Shown here piece after piece: positions 23,948 through 32,446 of a stretch of DNA of 32,446 bases. Position numbers and translations under genes: made by a program. The stretch lies in the NCBI GenBank assembly GCA_902558375.1, contig CACEDQ010000014.1, forward strand, positions 1-32,446, given 5' to 3'. The notes beneath the pieces were generated by a model, which saw only the letters and a program-made list of their open reading frames with translations, ran no database searches and was not told the origin of the DNA. Each line of letters begins with the position of its first letter. The first letter of the stretch is position 1. The DNA is from an uncultured SAR86 cluster bacterium. GTDB lineage: Bacteria > Pseudomonadota > Gammaproteobacteria > Magnimaribacterales > D2472.

Positions 23948-25116
23948 ACCTGTTTCATTTGTTGCCATTTAATAGGCACGCCCTCAAGCTTATATCTATT
24001 GGATTCTTCTCTTAATTTATCAAACTCGGTTTTAGAGGAATATACAGTAACTATTAACGCATTTTGCTTATTAGCTGTAATTCTTAGTACCCTCCCCATT
24101 CTTTGGATTCTTTGTCTTTTAGATGATGAAGCACTAAGTATCATTGCTCCATCTGCTTCTGGCATATCAAACCCTTCGTCAAGAGCTGTACAGCTAACCA
24201 GAACATTTAAATTACCATTTTTAAAATTATTTAAATTTTCTTCTCTCTCGGCATTGTCTAAATCAGTATTATAAATTGCAGATTTATATCCTTTGGTGTT
24301 AATAATTTTATTGAACTCTTTTGCTTGTTTTTTATTCTCGGTGAACACAATCCAACTATCTCTCTTGTGTTTTTGCAGTAACTCAATTCCAAAAGGAATT
24401 CTATTTTTAGAATTTTTTACCATTCTGGCTCTATTAAAAATTAACATTTTTAATGGGTAGTCATTCATATCATTTCCACCTATGGTGGCTGCCCTTCTTT
24501 GAATGCTCTTTGTAAACTTCTTATATTTTTCCTCTTCATCTGGAGTCATAGCAGCATAGGCATAAAGAAGTTTAAAATTAACTATTACTTCATCTTCTCT
24601 TGCATCTATATAGTCATAATCAAAGATAATATCTCCCAATATTTTTCTAATAATGATATAAAAATTATCGTCGTAATCTCTTTCAGGTGTTGCTGAAAGG
24701 CCTAAAGTGGCATGCCAATTATTCGTGAGAACCTCTCCTCTTTTTTCAGTGCCGATTTTGTGACACTCATCAACAATAAGAAGAGTTTTTGATGCATCAA
24801 ATTGTTCAATAATATTTTTTACAGAATCAATGGTGGATATATTTATTCTTGAGAGATGTTCTAAATGTTCTCCACCTCCGTTTAAAGCAATGTTTTTTTC
24901 ATTAAAATCTTTTTGTAATCCTTCATACCATTGATCTAGTAAAGCTATGGATGGAACGACAATAAAAATTGAATGGTCTTTGTTTTCTTCTAGATACTTA
25001 GCTAGGCAATGAATAGCAAAAACTGTTTTACCACCTCCCGTAACTACTTTAACAATACCTCTTTTTTTTGCCCACCATAAGGGAAATGCTTTTGCTTGCC
25101 ACTCTCTTAGCTTCAA
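23944..25116 (-). CDS. XPB/Ssl2-like superfamily 2 helicase
   Basis: 390 residues with all core SF2 motifs: Walker A VTGGGKT (Lys30), motif II DECH (116-119), motif III SAT (141-143), motif V region CTALDEGFD, and motif VI QRMGRVLR (337-344). The N-terminus LREWQAKAF serves as the adenine-side motif. The compact size has no nuclease, methyltransferase or extra DNA-binding domain. XPB-like bacterial proteins unwind DNA 3'-5', but the role here is unknown. It starts inside the trpC 3' end (4-base overlap), so it is the last gene of the trp message. Confidence 0.88.
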   Translation of the reverse strand: MKLREWQAKAFPLWWAKKRGIVKVVTGGGKTVFAIHCLAKYLEENKDHSIFIVVPSIALLDQWYEGLQKDFNEKNIALNGGGEHLEHLSRINISTIDSVKNIIEQFDASKTLLIVDECHKIGTEKRGEVLTNNWHATLGLSATPERDYDDNFYIIIRKILGDIIFDYDYIDAREDEVIVNFKLLYAYAAMTPDEEEKYKKFTKSIQRRAATIGGNDMNDYPLKMLIFNRARMVKNSKNRIPFGIELLQKHKRDSWIVFTENKKQAKEFNKIINTKGYKSAIYNTDLDNAEREENLNNFKNGNLNVLVSCTALDEGFDMPEADGAMILSASSSKRQRIQRMGRVLRITANKQNALIVTVYSSKTEFDKLREESNRYKLEGVPIKWQQMKQV

Positions 25117-25862
25117 GCAAAATCTCCTCTCATCAGGCTCTCGCCAATAAGAAATACGTGAATGTTATTTTCTTTGAGTAAATCAATATCGGATTGATTT
25201 TTAATGCCAGACTCAGCAACAAAAATATTATCTGCTTGAAATTCTTCCCTAAGATTAATGGAATTATTTAGATCAACCTCAAAGGTTTTTAGATTTCTAT
25301 TATTTACTCCAATAATGGCATTCTTATATGCCTGAACTCTTTTTAACTCATCCAAATCATGCACCTCGATTAAGTAATCTAGCTCCAATTCTTCTGCTAA
25401 ATTAACAAAATCTTTTATCTGAACATCATCAAGAACACTTGCTATAAGAAGAATGCAATCGGCGCCTATTAATTTAGCTTCATAAATTTGATACTCATCT
25501 ACCGTAAAGTCTTTTCTTAGTATTGGCAGATTGGTTATCTTTTTTACATCCTTAAGGTATTCAACACTTCCTTGAAAGTAGTCTTCTTCAGTAAGAATTG
25601 AGAGCGCTGAAGCACCAAAGGACTCATATTCTTTTGCTTTTTTAACTGGATCAAAATTGGTATCTATTATGCCTGCACTGGGCGAAGCTTTTTTTATCTC
25701 TGCAATGATAGCTTGGTCTTTACCAATTATATTATTCTTAAAATTTGCTTTAGGACACTGTGTTTTTTTTAGTTGATCCAAAATATTTTCAACAGGTAAG
25801 TCTATCTTTTTTTGGACTAATTTTGTCTTAGTGTTTTCTACAATTTCATCGAGAATAGTCAT
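25113..25862 (-). CDS. trpC: Indole-3-glycerol phosphate synthase
   Basis: 249 residues, stand-alone without a fused TrpF. A TIM barrel with IIAEIKKASPSAGII (catalytic Lys and Ser positions), LTEEDYFQGS, LRKDFTVDEYQI, GVNNRNLKTF, VAESGI and LIGESLM. It closes the indole ring in tryptophan synthesis. It shares one base with trpD and overlaps the helicase gene by 4. Confidence 0.97.
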   Translation of the reverse strand: MTILDEIVENTKTKLVQKKIDLPVENILDQLKKTQCPKANFKNNIIGKDQAIIAEIKKASPSAGIIDTNFDPVKKAKEYESFGASALSILTEEDYFQGSVEYLKDVKKITNLPILRKDFTVDEYQIYEAKLIGADCILLIASVLDDVQIKDFVNLAEELELDYLIEVHDLDELKRVQAYKNAIIGVNNRNLKTFEVDLNNSINLREEFQADNIFVAESGIKNQSDIDLLKENNIHVFLIGESLMRGDFA

Positions 25863-26872
25863 TAGATATTTGAAACCCTTACATAGGCTGCTAATTTGTC
25901 AGCAGCTTTTCCATTATTCATTAAATCAAATGATAGCTCTACTCCCTCACTTATTGAATCTACCTTTCTAGCAATATAAAGCGCTGCACCTGAATTGAGA
26001 GCAATCATATCTTGAACTGCAGATTTTTCTCCAGCAAAAGCTTCTTGCACCATCCTTAAACTTTCTTCAGATGATTGAGCAGCAATTTCATCAAATGGAG
26101 CAGAGGCTATTCCAAAATCTTCAGGACATATTGAATATTCATTTATTTTAAAATCTTTATATTCGGATACATTCGTAGGGCCGGTTATGCTTATTTCATC
26201 TAAACCATCCTCCCCATGAACAACCATGACATGCTCCATGTCTAAATTTTTTGCAACTCTTGAAAAGGTACTTAAAAGACTATTGTCATAAACTCCAATT
26301 ATCTGTCTTCTTGCCCCACAAGGGTTGGTATGTGGTCCCAATAAATTAAATATTGTTTTCTTGCCTATTCTTTGTCTTGCCGGCATTACGTATTTCATTG
26401 ATTCATGGTGCAAGGGTGCAAAAAGAAAGATAAATCCAACCTGATTAAACACATTTAGCAATTTATTTCTATCGTGAGTTATATCTGCGCCAGCTTCCGT
26501 TAGAAAGTCTGCACTACCAGATTTACTAGAAATAGCTTTATTTCCATGTTTTGTTATCGACGCTCCGCCAGCAGCAGCAACAAAAGATGAAGCAGTTGAG
26601 CAATTAAAAGTATGGAGTCCGGTTCCTCCGGTACCACAAGTATCTATGTGGGTTCCATCTCCAATATCAAACTTAAGAGATTTTTCTCTCATAACGCTAG
26701 CTGCAGCTGTTATTTCTGGCTCTTGAATACCTTTTTCGTTTAAGGCTAAAAGAAAACTTTCTATGTCATTATCTTCGACTTCGCCACACATAATGTGATT
26801 TACAACATCCTGCATTTCTTGATTTGAAAGATCTTCCTTGCGACTTAATTTATTAAGAATCTCTTTAATCAT
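25862..26872 (-). CDS. trpD: Anthranilate phosphoribosyltransferase
   Basis: 336 residues, not fused to TrpG. The PRPP-binding loop is DTCGTGGTGLHTFNCST (near 78-94); KHGNKAISSKSGSADFL and NLLGPHTNP follow as expected. It transfers phosphoribose to anthranilate. The start overlaps the trpG stop by 4 bases. Confidence 0.97.
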   Translation of the reverse strand: MIKEILNKLSRKEDLSNQEMQDVVNHIMCGEVEDNDIESFLLALNEKGIQEPEITAAASVMREKSLKFDIGDGTHIDTCGTGGTGLHTFNCSTASSFVAAAGGASITKHGNKAISSKSGSADFLTEAGADITHDRNKLLNVFNQVGFIFLFAPLHHESMKYVMPARQRIGKKTIFNLLGPHTNPCGARRQIIGVYDNSLLSTFSRVAKNLDMEHVMVVHGEDGLDEISITGPTNVSEYKDFKINEYSICPEDFGIASAPFDEIAAQSSEESLRMVQEAFAGEKSAVQDMIALNSGAALYIARKVDSISEGVELSFDLMNNGKAADKLAAYVRVSNI

Positions 26873-27432
26873 AACTCTAAAAAATTTTTAATAAGCTTCA
26901 TGCCGTGCCCTGTTTCAATAGATTCAGGATGAAATTGAACTCCATAAATTGGTTTATCTTTATGTTCAATTGCCATAATAACATCTGGGTTTTCTTCTAA
27001 CACTGCAGTAATTTCAAGCTCGTTTGGCAGAGAATCTTTTTCTATTACAAGACTATGATAACGAACCACCGAATAAGGGCTATCTATGCCATTAAAAATG
27101 CCTTCCTGACTGTGTGAAATTTTAGACAACTTTCCATGAATAATTTCTGGCGCTTTTATAATTTTGCCACCGAAAGCAGCTCCTATAGATTGATGTCCAA
27201 GACATACTCCAAGTATTGGAACTTTTGCTTCTTGAATTAACTTTACAGATATTCCCGCTTCATTTGGCGTACAAGGTCCTGGTGAAATTAGTATTTTTTC
27301 TGGATTAAGGTCCTCAATTCCTTCTATTGAAATTTCATCGTTTCTAACAACTAATACTTCCTTACCACATTCACCCACATAGTGGACAAGGTTATATGTG
27401 AAACTATCATAATTATCGATCACTAATATCAT
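26869..27432 (-). CDS. trpG: Anthranilate synthase glutamine amidotransferase subunit
   Basis: 187 residues. A class I glutaminase with nucleophile Cys77 in GVCLGHQ, and His168 and Glu170 in QFHPES. DNYDSFTYNLVHY opens the protein. It supplies ammonia to TrpE; a shared role in folate synthesis (PabA) is possible, since many bacteria use one subunit for both. Start and stop overlap the neighbours by 4 bases each. Confidence 0.96.
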   Translation of the reverse strand: MILVIDNYDSFTYNLVHYVGECGKEVLVVRNDEISIEGIEDLNPEKILISPGPCTPNEAGISVKLIQEAKVPILGVCLGHQSIGAAFGGKIIKAPEIIHGKLSKISHSQEGIFNGIDSPYSVVRYHSLVIEKDSLPNELEITAVLEENPDVIMAIEHKDKPIYGVQFHPESIETGHGMKLIKNFLEL

Positions 27433-28895
27433 GAGATCATTTCCAGGGCGTCTATAAAGGCTTTAGATTTTTGAATACATTCCAACCATTCATTTTCTGG
27501 GACTGAGTCAGCAACTATTCCAGCGCCAGCACCTACATGAATTTTGTTATCTTTTATAACAGCAGTTCTTATAGCAATTGCTGTATCTATATTTCCATTC
27601 CAAGAAATATATCCTATAGCGCCGCCATATATACCTCTTGAACTGGGCTCTAACTCATTAATTACTTCCATCGCTCTAATTTTTGGCGCACCAGATAATG
27701 TCCCCGCTGGCAATGAAGCTTTTAGCGCATCAAGATAATCGAGACCTTTGGAGAGAGTTCCTTCTACATTTGAAACTATATGCATGACATGTGAATATTT
27801 TTCAATAACCATTTTATCTGTCACTTTTACTGAGCCTATTTCTGAAACTCTACCAACATCATTTCTTCCTAAATCAATTAGCATCAGATGCTCAGCCAAC
27901 TCTTTTGGATCATTTAACAAGTCTTCTTCATTTTGTTTATCTTCTTCTAAGTCCTTACCCCTCTTTCTTGTTCCAGCAATTGGTCTTAGAGTCAATTTAG
28001 TGTCTTCAAGTCTCACCAAAATCTCAGGTGAAGACCCTACTACTTGGCACTCTTCAAGATCTAGGTAATACATATAGGGAGAAGGATTAAGCTTTCTTAT
28101 GGCTCTATATAAATGAAAAGGATCTAAATCAAACTTAGAGTAAAAATCTTGAGCTAAGACAACCTGAAATACATCACCTTCTTTAATATAATTTTTGATT
28201 GTATTTACTGCATCAAGATAATCTTCTTTTTTAAAATTTGATTCAAAATGCTGAGAACCCGATGGTTCCTTAAATTTTAATTCTTCTAGATTAGAACTAT
28301 GTGAAAAGTGTGCTTTCATTTCATTTATTCGTTCTTGAACAACTTCATATGAATGTTTTTCCGGATCAGCATTAAATATAACTTGAGCAGAATTTTTAAA
28401 ATTGTCGTATACAACAAGTTGCTCTGCCTTAACTAAGAAAATTTCAGGCATATGTTTCTTAAATTTAGATTCTTTAGATGGAAGGTTTGCAATTCTTTTT
28501 TCAGCATACTGTGCACTTTCATAAGCAAAAAAGCCTACGTAGCCTCCATGAAATCTTGGAAAATCAGTCATATCAGGCGATTTGAACATTGATGTAATTT
28601 TTTGTATCTCACCTAATGGATTGTCTGAAGTAAAAGAATTCACCTCATTTGCACTATTTAACTCAATAACATTTCCAGTAACCTTAATAGTTTCTGAACA
28701 ATTAAATCCAATGATTGAGTACTGTGACCACCTATCTCCACCTTCAACAGACTCTAGTAGAAATGTATTATTCTTTTTAGATACCTGTGAATATAAAGTT
28801 AAAGGTGTTTGATTTTCTCCAGGCAAATTTTCTATAACAGGAATAATATTAAATCCTGAATCAATATATGCTTGAAATTCTTCTTTACTTAGCAT
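27429..28895 (-). CDS. trpE: Anthranilate synthase component I
   Basis: 488 residues. The feedback-sensitive N-terminal motif LLES is at 46-49, and the chorismate-binding domain includes IKEGDVFQVVLAQ, RPIAGTRKRG, DLGRNDVGRV and GGAIGY. It makes anthranilate from chorismate. The gene is internal to an operon and overlaps the DUF192 gene by 11 bases; no leader peptide with Trp codons precedes it, so classical attenuation is not expected and control is probably by feedback inhibition or a distant promoter. Confidence 0.97.
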   Translation of the reverse strand: MLSKEEFQAYIDSGFNIIPVIENLPGENQTPLTLYSQVSKKNNTFLLESVEGGDRWSQYSIIGFNCSETIKVTGNVIELNSANEVNSFTSDNPLGEIQKITSMFKSPDMTDFPRFHGGYVGFFAYESAQYAEKRIANLPSKESKFKKHMPEIFLVKAEQLVVYDNFKNSAQVIFNADPEKHSYEVVQERINEMKAHFSHSSNLEELKFKEPSGSQHFESNFKKEDYLDAVNTIKNYIKEGDVFQVVLAQDFYSKFDLDPFHLYRAIRKLNPSPYMYYLDLEECQVVGSSPEILVRLEDTKLTLRPIAGTRKRGKDLEEDKQNEEDLLNDPKELAEHLMLIDLGRNDVGRVSEIGSVKVTDKMVIEKYSHVMHIVSNVEGTLSKGLDYLDALKASLPAGTLSGAPKIRAMEVINELEPSSRGIYGGAIGYISWNGNIDTAIAIRTAVIKDNKIHVGAGAGIVADSVPENEWLECIQKSKAFIDALEMIS

Positions 28896-29334
28896 TTTGT
28901 ATAACTGTACTTATGTTAATAAAGTCGCCAACATTAAGTTCATTTTTTTTAAACCAGCCTTTATTTACTTCTAATGCATATAAAACAGGCTTTTTAGAAC
29001 ATACTGACTTCCTTGATAATGGCACCATATCATAAATACCTATTATTTCACCCGTATCTTCAATATAAGCAACACTTAATGGTATTGAAGTGTTTTTCAT
29101 CCACATGCATTGAATTTTTTTTCTATCCCATGCAAATATCATACCGCTATCATCAGACAAGCTCTTTCTATACATTAAGCCGATTTTTCGAGCTTCAGGA
29201 TCAGAAACAATTTCTATTTGCGATAAATATTTTTCAAGAAAGATAAAGTCTTTACCTTCAGCGGAAATATTTATAGAAATTAAAAAAGAAAGACTAAGTA
29301 ATTTGAGCACGGAGCGTGCTAATGGTCTGCTCAT
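28885..29334 (-). CDS. DUF192 exported protein
   Basis: 149 residues. A hydrophobic N-terminus ([16 protein letters not shown]) looks like a signal peptide. The rest matches DUF192: [42 protein letters not shown] and the C-terminal [18 protein letters not shown]. Function of the family is unknown. As given, the start overlaps the rpe 3' end by 41 bases; an in-frame GTG at 29310 (VLKLLSLSF) would cut the overlap to 17 and give a more usual signal peptide. No good ribosome site precedes either. Confidence 0.85.
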   Translation of the reverse strand: MSRPLARSVLKLLSLSFLISINISAEGKDFIFLEKYLSQIEIVSDPEARKIGLMYRKSLSDDSGMIFAWDRKKIQCMWMKNTSIPLSVAYIEDTGEIIGIYDMVPLSRKSVCSKKPVLYALEVNKGWFKKNELNVGDFINISTVIQNAK

Positions 29335-29962
29335 AATTATCAGTATTGAAGATAGCTGATCCAGCTACAAATGTATCAGCTCCTGCTTGTGCAGCAAGAT
29401 TTATAGTATCTTTGTTTATTCCGCCATCAACCTCAAGGCGAATATCTTTACCTGTTTCATCTATCATTTTTCTAACTTTTTCTATTTTATCTAAAGAACT
29501 ATGAATAAATGATTGGCCCCCAAACCCAGGATTGACACTCATTATTAAAACTAAATCTAAATCTTCAATTACGTTTTCTAATATATCTAAAGAAGATGCC
29601 GGATTAAAAACTAAGCCAGCTTTGCAGTCTTGGTCTTTTATTGCATGAATTGATCTGTGGACATGCTTTGAAGCTTCTGGATGAAAGCTAATTAAATCCG
29701 CGCCCGCCTTTATAAAGCTTTGTGCTAATTCATCAACAGGATCAATCATTAAATGAACATCAATAAATTCTTTTACACCAAAATCTCTAAGAGACTTACA
29801 TACCATGGGCCCAATAGTTAAATTAGGCACATAATGATTATCCATAACATCAAAGTGTATCCAATCCGCCCCAGCACTAAGAACGTTTACAACTTCTTTG
29901 CCTAGTGTCGCAAAATTAGCAGATAAAATTGATGGGGCAATAATGTAATTACTCTCGCTCAT
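29294..29962 (-). CDS. rpe: Ribulose-phosphate 3-epimerase
   Basis: 222 residues, usual length. Blocks are [12 protein letters not shown] with Ser11, [16 protein letters not shown] with metal ligands His37 and Asp39, VHLMI with the third His, SVNPGFGGQ, and EVDGGI with the catalytic Asp. It interconverts ribulose 5-phosphate and xylulose 5-phosphate. In Pseudomonas rpe is also just upstream of the trpE cluster. The gene starts 3 bases after murU. Confidence 0.96.
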   Translation of the reverse strand: MSESNYIIAPSILSANFATLGKEVVNVLSAGADWIHFDVMDNHYVPNLTIGPMVCKSLRDFGVKEFIDVHLMIDPVDELAQSFIKAGADLISFHPEASKHVHRSIHAIKDQDCKAGLVFNPASSLDILENVIEDLDLVLIMSVNPGFGGQSFIHSSLDKIEKVRKMIDETGKDIRLEVDGGINKDTINLAAQAGADTFVAGSAIFNTDNYEQTISTLRAQIT

Positions 29963-29965
29963 AAG

Positions 29966-30637
29966 TTAATTTTCGTCTTTATAGGTTTTATTAGCAAGCT
30001 CTAAGCGATCAATAGTTCCAGTATCTACCCACGTAGATTTTGAAAGTTCACCAGTAACTTTATTTTTTTTAACATACTCAATAAGTATAGATTTCCATAT
30101 ATCAAATGGTGCATCTTCTATATTTAATCCATCAAATATTTTTGGATTAATGACCGATATACCACTCCAAGTGAATTCATTAACATTGTTATTAATGGAT
30201 ACTAATCCGGAATCCAGTGAAAAATCTCCATCAACATTATGATCGGGATTATATACGCCAACCAAATGCGCAATATCTACTTCCTGCTTTATATCTTTTA
30301 ATTCAATTTGATGATAAATATCAGCATTTATAAGCAAAAAAGGACCATCTCCAAGCAACTCAATAGCATTTAGAACACCCCCTCCTGTTCCAAGAGGAGT
30401 TTTTTCTTCAGAAAAACTAATATTAACATTTGGGAACTTCTCTAAAACATGCTCTTTAATCATGCCAGCAAGGTAAGAGACATTAATGATAATGTCATTG
30501 AATCCCGCAGCTAATAAAGCATTGATATTTCTTTCGATGAGGGACTCATTGCCAATTTTTAATAGCGGCTTTGGTAAACTTTTTGTTAGCGGCATCAGTC
30601 TTTTACCATATCCAGCTGCAAGAATCATAGCCTTCAT
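29966..30637 (-). CDS. murU: N-acetylmuramate alpha-1-phosphate uridylyltransferase
   Basis: 223 residues, the size of Pseudomonas MurU. Nucleotidyltransferase signature MILAAGYGKRLMPLT with PKPLLKIG, then EEKTPLGTGGG, the metal-binding ININADIYH-like LLINADIYH, and GISVINP. In the anabolic recycling route it turns MurNAc 1-phosphate into UDP-MurNAc. The adjacency to amgK (4-base overlap) is what separates this assignment from other sugar-nucleotide transferases. Confidence 0.88.
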   Translation of the reverse strand: MKAMILAAGYGKRLMPLTKSLPKPLLKIGNESLIERNINALLAAGFNDIIINVSYLAGMIKEHVLEKFPNVNISFSEEKTPLGTGGGVLNAIELLGDGPFLLINADIYHQIELKDIKQEVDIAHLVGVYNPDHNVDGDFSLDSGLVSINNNVNEFTWSGISVINPKIFDGLNIEDAPFDIWKSILIEYVKKNKVTGELSKSTWVDTGTIDRLELANKTYKDEN

Positions 30638-31593
30638 AAAGCCTTTAACTCCTCATGTAGTTTTGGCATTACAGAATAACTTAGATGATTCTTTAAAGAC
30701 ATAAATTCATCATTGGGAATTAAAGTAATTAAATTTTCAAGAATCCTTGGTAAATCCTTTAATCTAAAAGTTCTATTGTCTTGAATATATAACTTACTAA
30801 GAGTACCTAAAATTCTCATATTACGTTGGATACCGCCCCACCTTAACCATTCAAAAACATCGTTAACAGTAACATCTAACTGAATACAATCTACGTAATG
30901 TAATAGTGCATCATTAATTAATTCATCAGAATAAGAAATATAATGATCTATGATTATTCCAGCTAGGTCTATACCAACAGGAGCAATGCATAAGTCTTGG
31001 AAATCTATTACTGCAATTTCATCGTTAGAATCTATCATTAGGTTTCTTCTTTCAAAATCAAAATGACAATTCATCCAGGGCTGTTCTGATAGCTTAGATA
31101 GAACTTTAGATTCAAGGATTTTTAGCTCATCCAATCTTTCACAAGATAAGAATTTTTCTAAAAAAATTGATTGTATTGTTTCCATTTGCGCTATTAAAGA
31201 ATCTTTGTCTAGTTTCTTAACTTGAGGAATGTGTGCTGTCTGTATTTTAGAAAGGACTTGAAGTGATTTATTCAACAGCTCAGGATGATCATTGCAGTCC
31301 ATATCAATCAAACAATTATCTCCTAAATCTTGCTGAATAATAACTCCGGCTTCATGGTCAACCTGAATAATTTCAGGAGAATTAATTCTTAAGCTTGAAA
31401 AAAAATTTGATACATGAAGGAATTTAGTATGGCTACCTTTTTTAGGATCGAGGTAGCACATAACCAGAGACTCTGAATTATCAAAATGTAATCTGTAGTA
31501 CTCTCTTCCACTTGCCTCAAGCTTTAAAACATCAACTTGATTGGCGTTAAAACCAATTTTTTTGGCTAAATCTAGTGCTTCTTCTTTATTCAA
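30634..31593 (-). CDS. amgK: Cell-wall amino sugar kinase AmgK
   Basis: 319 residues, aminoglycoside phosphotransferase-like fold. The catalytic loop HFDFERRNLM and the metal motif VIDFQD followed by APVGIDLAG are those of AmgK. It phosphorylates MurNAc/GlcNAc at the anomeric carbon, feeding MurU; the pair recycles peptidoglycan sugars around the fosfomycin-sensitive MurA step. The stop of the SDR gene directly abuts its start. Confidence 0.87.
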   Translation of the reverse strand: MNKEEALDLAKKIGFNANQVDVLKLEASGREYYRLHFDNSESLVMCYLDPKKGSHTKFLHVSNFFSSLRINSPEIIQVDHEAGVIIQQDLGDNCLIDMDCNDHPELLNKSLQVLSKIQTAHIPQVKKLDKDSLIAQMETIQSIFLEKFLSCERLDELKILESKVLSKLSEQPWMNCHFDFERRNLMIDSNDEIAVIDFQDLCIAPVGIDLAGIIIDHYISYSDELINDALLHYVDCIQLDVTVNDVFEWLRWGGIQRNMRILGTLSKLYIQDNRTFRLKDLPRILENLITLIPNDEFMSLKNHLSYSVMPKLHEELKAL

Positions 31594-32446
31594 TTAACTA
31601 TTTTTAACTTCATCTGGTACAGGAGTATCATCTGGTACAAAAAAATCAGGCATAAGTTCACTGTATGGAACATTGGCATATTTTGAAAAATCTTTCACTC
31701 CTGCTTCATAAAGTACTAAGTCATCAATGCAAAAATTACCGGTAAACGACTTGGAGTCTTTTATTAGGATTTCATACGCAGCATCAGCCATAATATCTAC
31801 ATTTCGAGATAGCCTCATAATTTCATCACCACCCAAATGATTTTGGACTGCAGCAGTTGCAATTGCTGTTCTAGGCCAAAGAGCATTTACTGCTATGCCT
31901 CTGTCAGCAAACTCTTGAGCCATACCTAGAACACACATGCTCATGGTATATTTGGCCATTGAGTAGGCAACAGTGCCGGCAAACCATTTTGGATGCATAT
32001 CTAAAGGTGGAGATAAATTTAGAATGTGTGGATTTGACGCCTTCTCTAAATGCGGCAAACAATACTTGCTTACCATATAAGTGCCTCTTCCATTAATTTG
32101 GTGCATGAGATCATATCGTTTCATTTCAGTGTCTTTAACATTTGTTAATTGAATGGCTGAGGCATTATTAATACAGATATCTATACCACCAAAGTGGTCA
32201 ACTGCATTATTTATAGCATCCCTAACATTGTCTTCACTTCGAATATCACAAATGATAGGCAATGCATCACCTCCTGCTTCAATAATTTCATCGGCAGCAG
32301 TATATATAGTTCCAGGTAATTTCGGATGTGGATCAGCGGTTTTCGCTGCAATAACAATTTTTGCACCATCATGGGCTGCCTTCTTTGCCATGGCCAAGCC
32401 AATACCTCTACTACCCCCAGATATAAATATTACTTTATCTTTTAAA
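31594..32446 (-). CDS. Short-chain dehydrogenase, HSDL2-like, 5' end outside window
   Basis: The frame is open to the window's right edge; codons beyond the apparent TTG start at 32397 read VIFISGGSRGIGLAMAKK, the NAD(P)-binding motif, so the gene begins outside. The visible 284 residues include INNASAIQL, AYSMAKYTMSM with catalytic Tyr and Lys, and LWPRTAIATAAV. Overall layout and the tail SFTGNFCIDDLVL resemble the dehydrogenase domain of human HSDL2 and bacterial relatives. The SCP2 lipid-binding domain that follows in HSDL2 is absent. Substrate unknown, probably a lipid or steroid-like alcohol. It directly abuts amgK. Confidence 0.88.
   Translation of the reverse strand, partial: LKDKVIFISGGSRGIGLAMAKKAAHDGAKIVIAAKTADPHPKLPGTIYTAADEIIEAGGDALPIICDIRSEDNVRDAINNAVDHFGGIDICINNASAIQLTNVKDTEMKRYDLMHQINGRGTYMVSKYCLPHLEKASNPHILNLSPPLDMHPKWFAGTVAYSMAKYTMSMCVLGMAQEFADRGIAVNALWPRTAIATAAVQNHLGGDEIMRLSRNVDIMADAAYEILIKDSKSFTGNFCIDDLVLYEAGVKDFSKYANVPYSELMPDFFVPDDTPVPDEVKNS

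Noticed and set aside
28896-28960. trp leader/attenuator upstream of trpE
   Set aside because: This stretch is coding sequence of the DUF192 gene; no Trp-codon run or terminator/antiterminator pair is evident.

Overview
The window is about 32 kb of AT-rich chromosome from a free-living gammaproteobacterium. Gene content and order support this: fis-purH-purD, rsmE-gshB-tonB-ruvX, dnaG-rpoD with a nearby tRNA-Ile2, amgK-murU, rpe next to trpEGDC, and coq7. Low GC, genes overlapping by 1-11 bases, very short spacers, frequent GTG/TTG starts and a mix of lipid/aromatic and sugar genes fit a streamlined marine lineage such as SAR86. That placement is inference from style; no 16S rRNA is present.

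Left part (1-12.4 kb) is accessory metabolism. It opens with the 3' part of a GH3 beta-glucosidase-like gene facing a fused Gfo/Idh/MocA-aldo/keto reductase and a GPH-type sugar symporter, together a small carbohydrate-use locus. Then come an alpha/beta hydrolase, a possible 24-residue lipoprotein, a monocistronic folate-dependent methyltransferase of the GcvT/DmdA family with a clear terminator, a secreted DUF411 metal-binding protein, a protein with two DsbA/HCCA-isomerase-like domains, and an Old Yellow Enzyme. The spacer beyond it holds an 18-bp near-palindrome and the remnant of a glutathione S-transferase gene. Next are two orphan coiled-coil genes overlapping by 4 bases; the second product is membrane-anchored and carries 27-bp tandem repeats. 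They abut the 3' end of a tRNA-Ile2 gene.

Middle part (12.4-19.6 kb) is core machinery: a YrbL-like gene on the plus strand, then a minus-strand block encoding RsmE, GshB, a TonB-like protein, RuvX, DnaG primase and the primary sigma factor RpoD.

Right part (19.6-32.4 kb) has two converging operons. The plus-strand one runs histidine phosphatase, fis, purH, purD, coq7. The minus-strand one enters from the right edge as SDR, amgK, murU, rpe, DUF192, trpE, trpG, trpD, trpC and an XPB-like helicase, almost all touching or overlapping. The 3' ends of the two operons overlap by 4 bases.

No CRISPR array, transposase, integrase, rRNA or phage structural gene was seen. The best candidates for undescribed biology are the orphan coiled-coil pair next to the tRNA, the DmdA-like methyltransferase, the oxidoreductase fusion, the tandem thioredoxin-fold protein, and the helicase embedded at the end of the trp operon.
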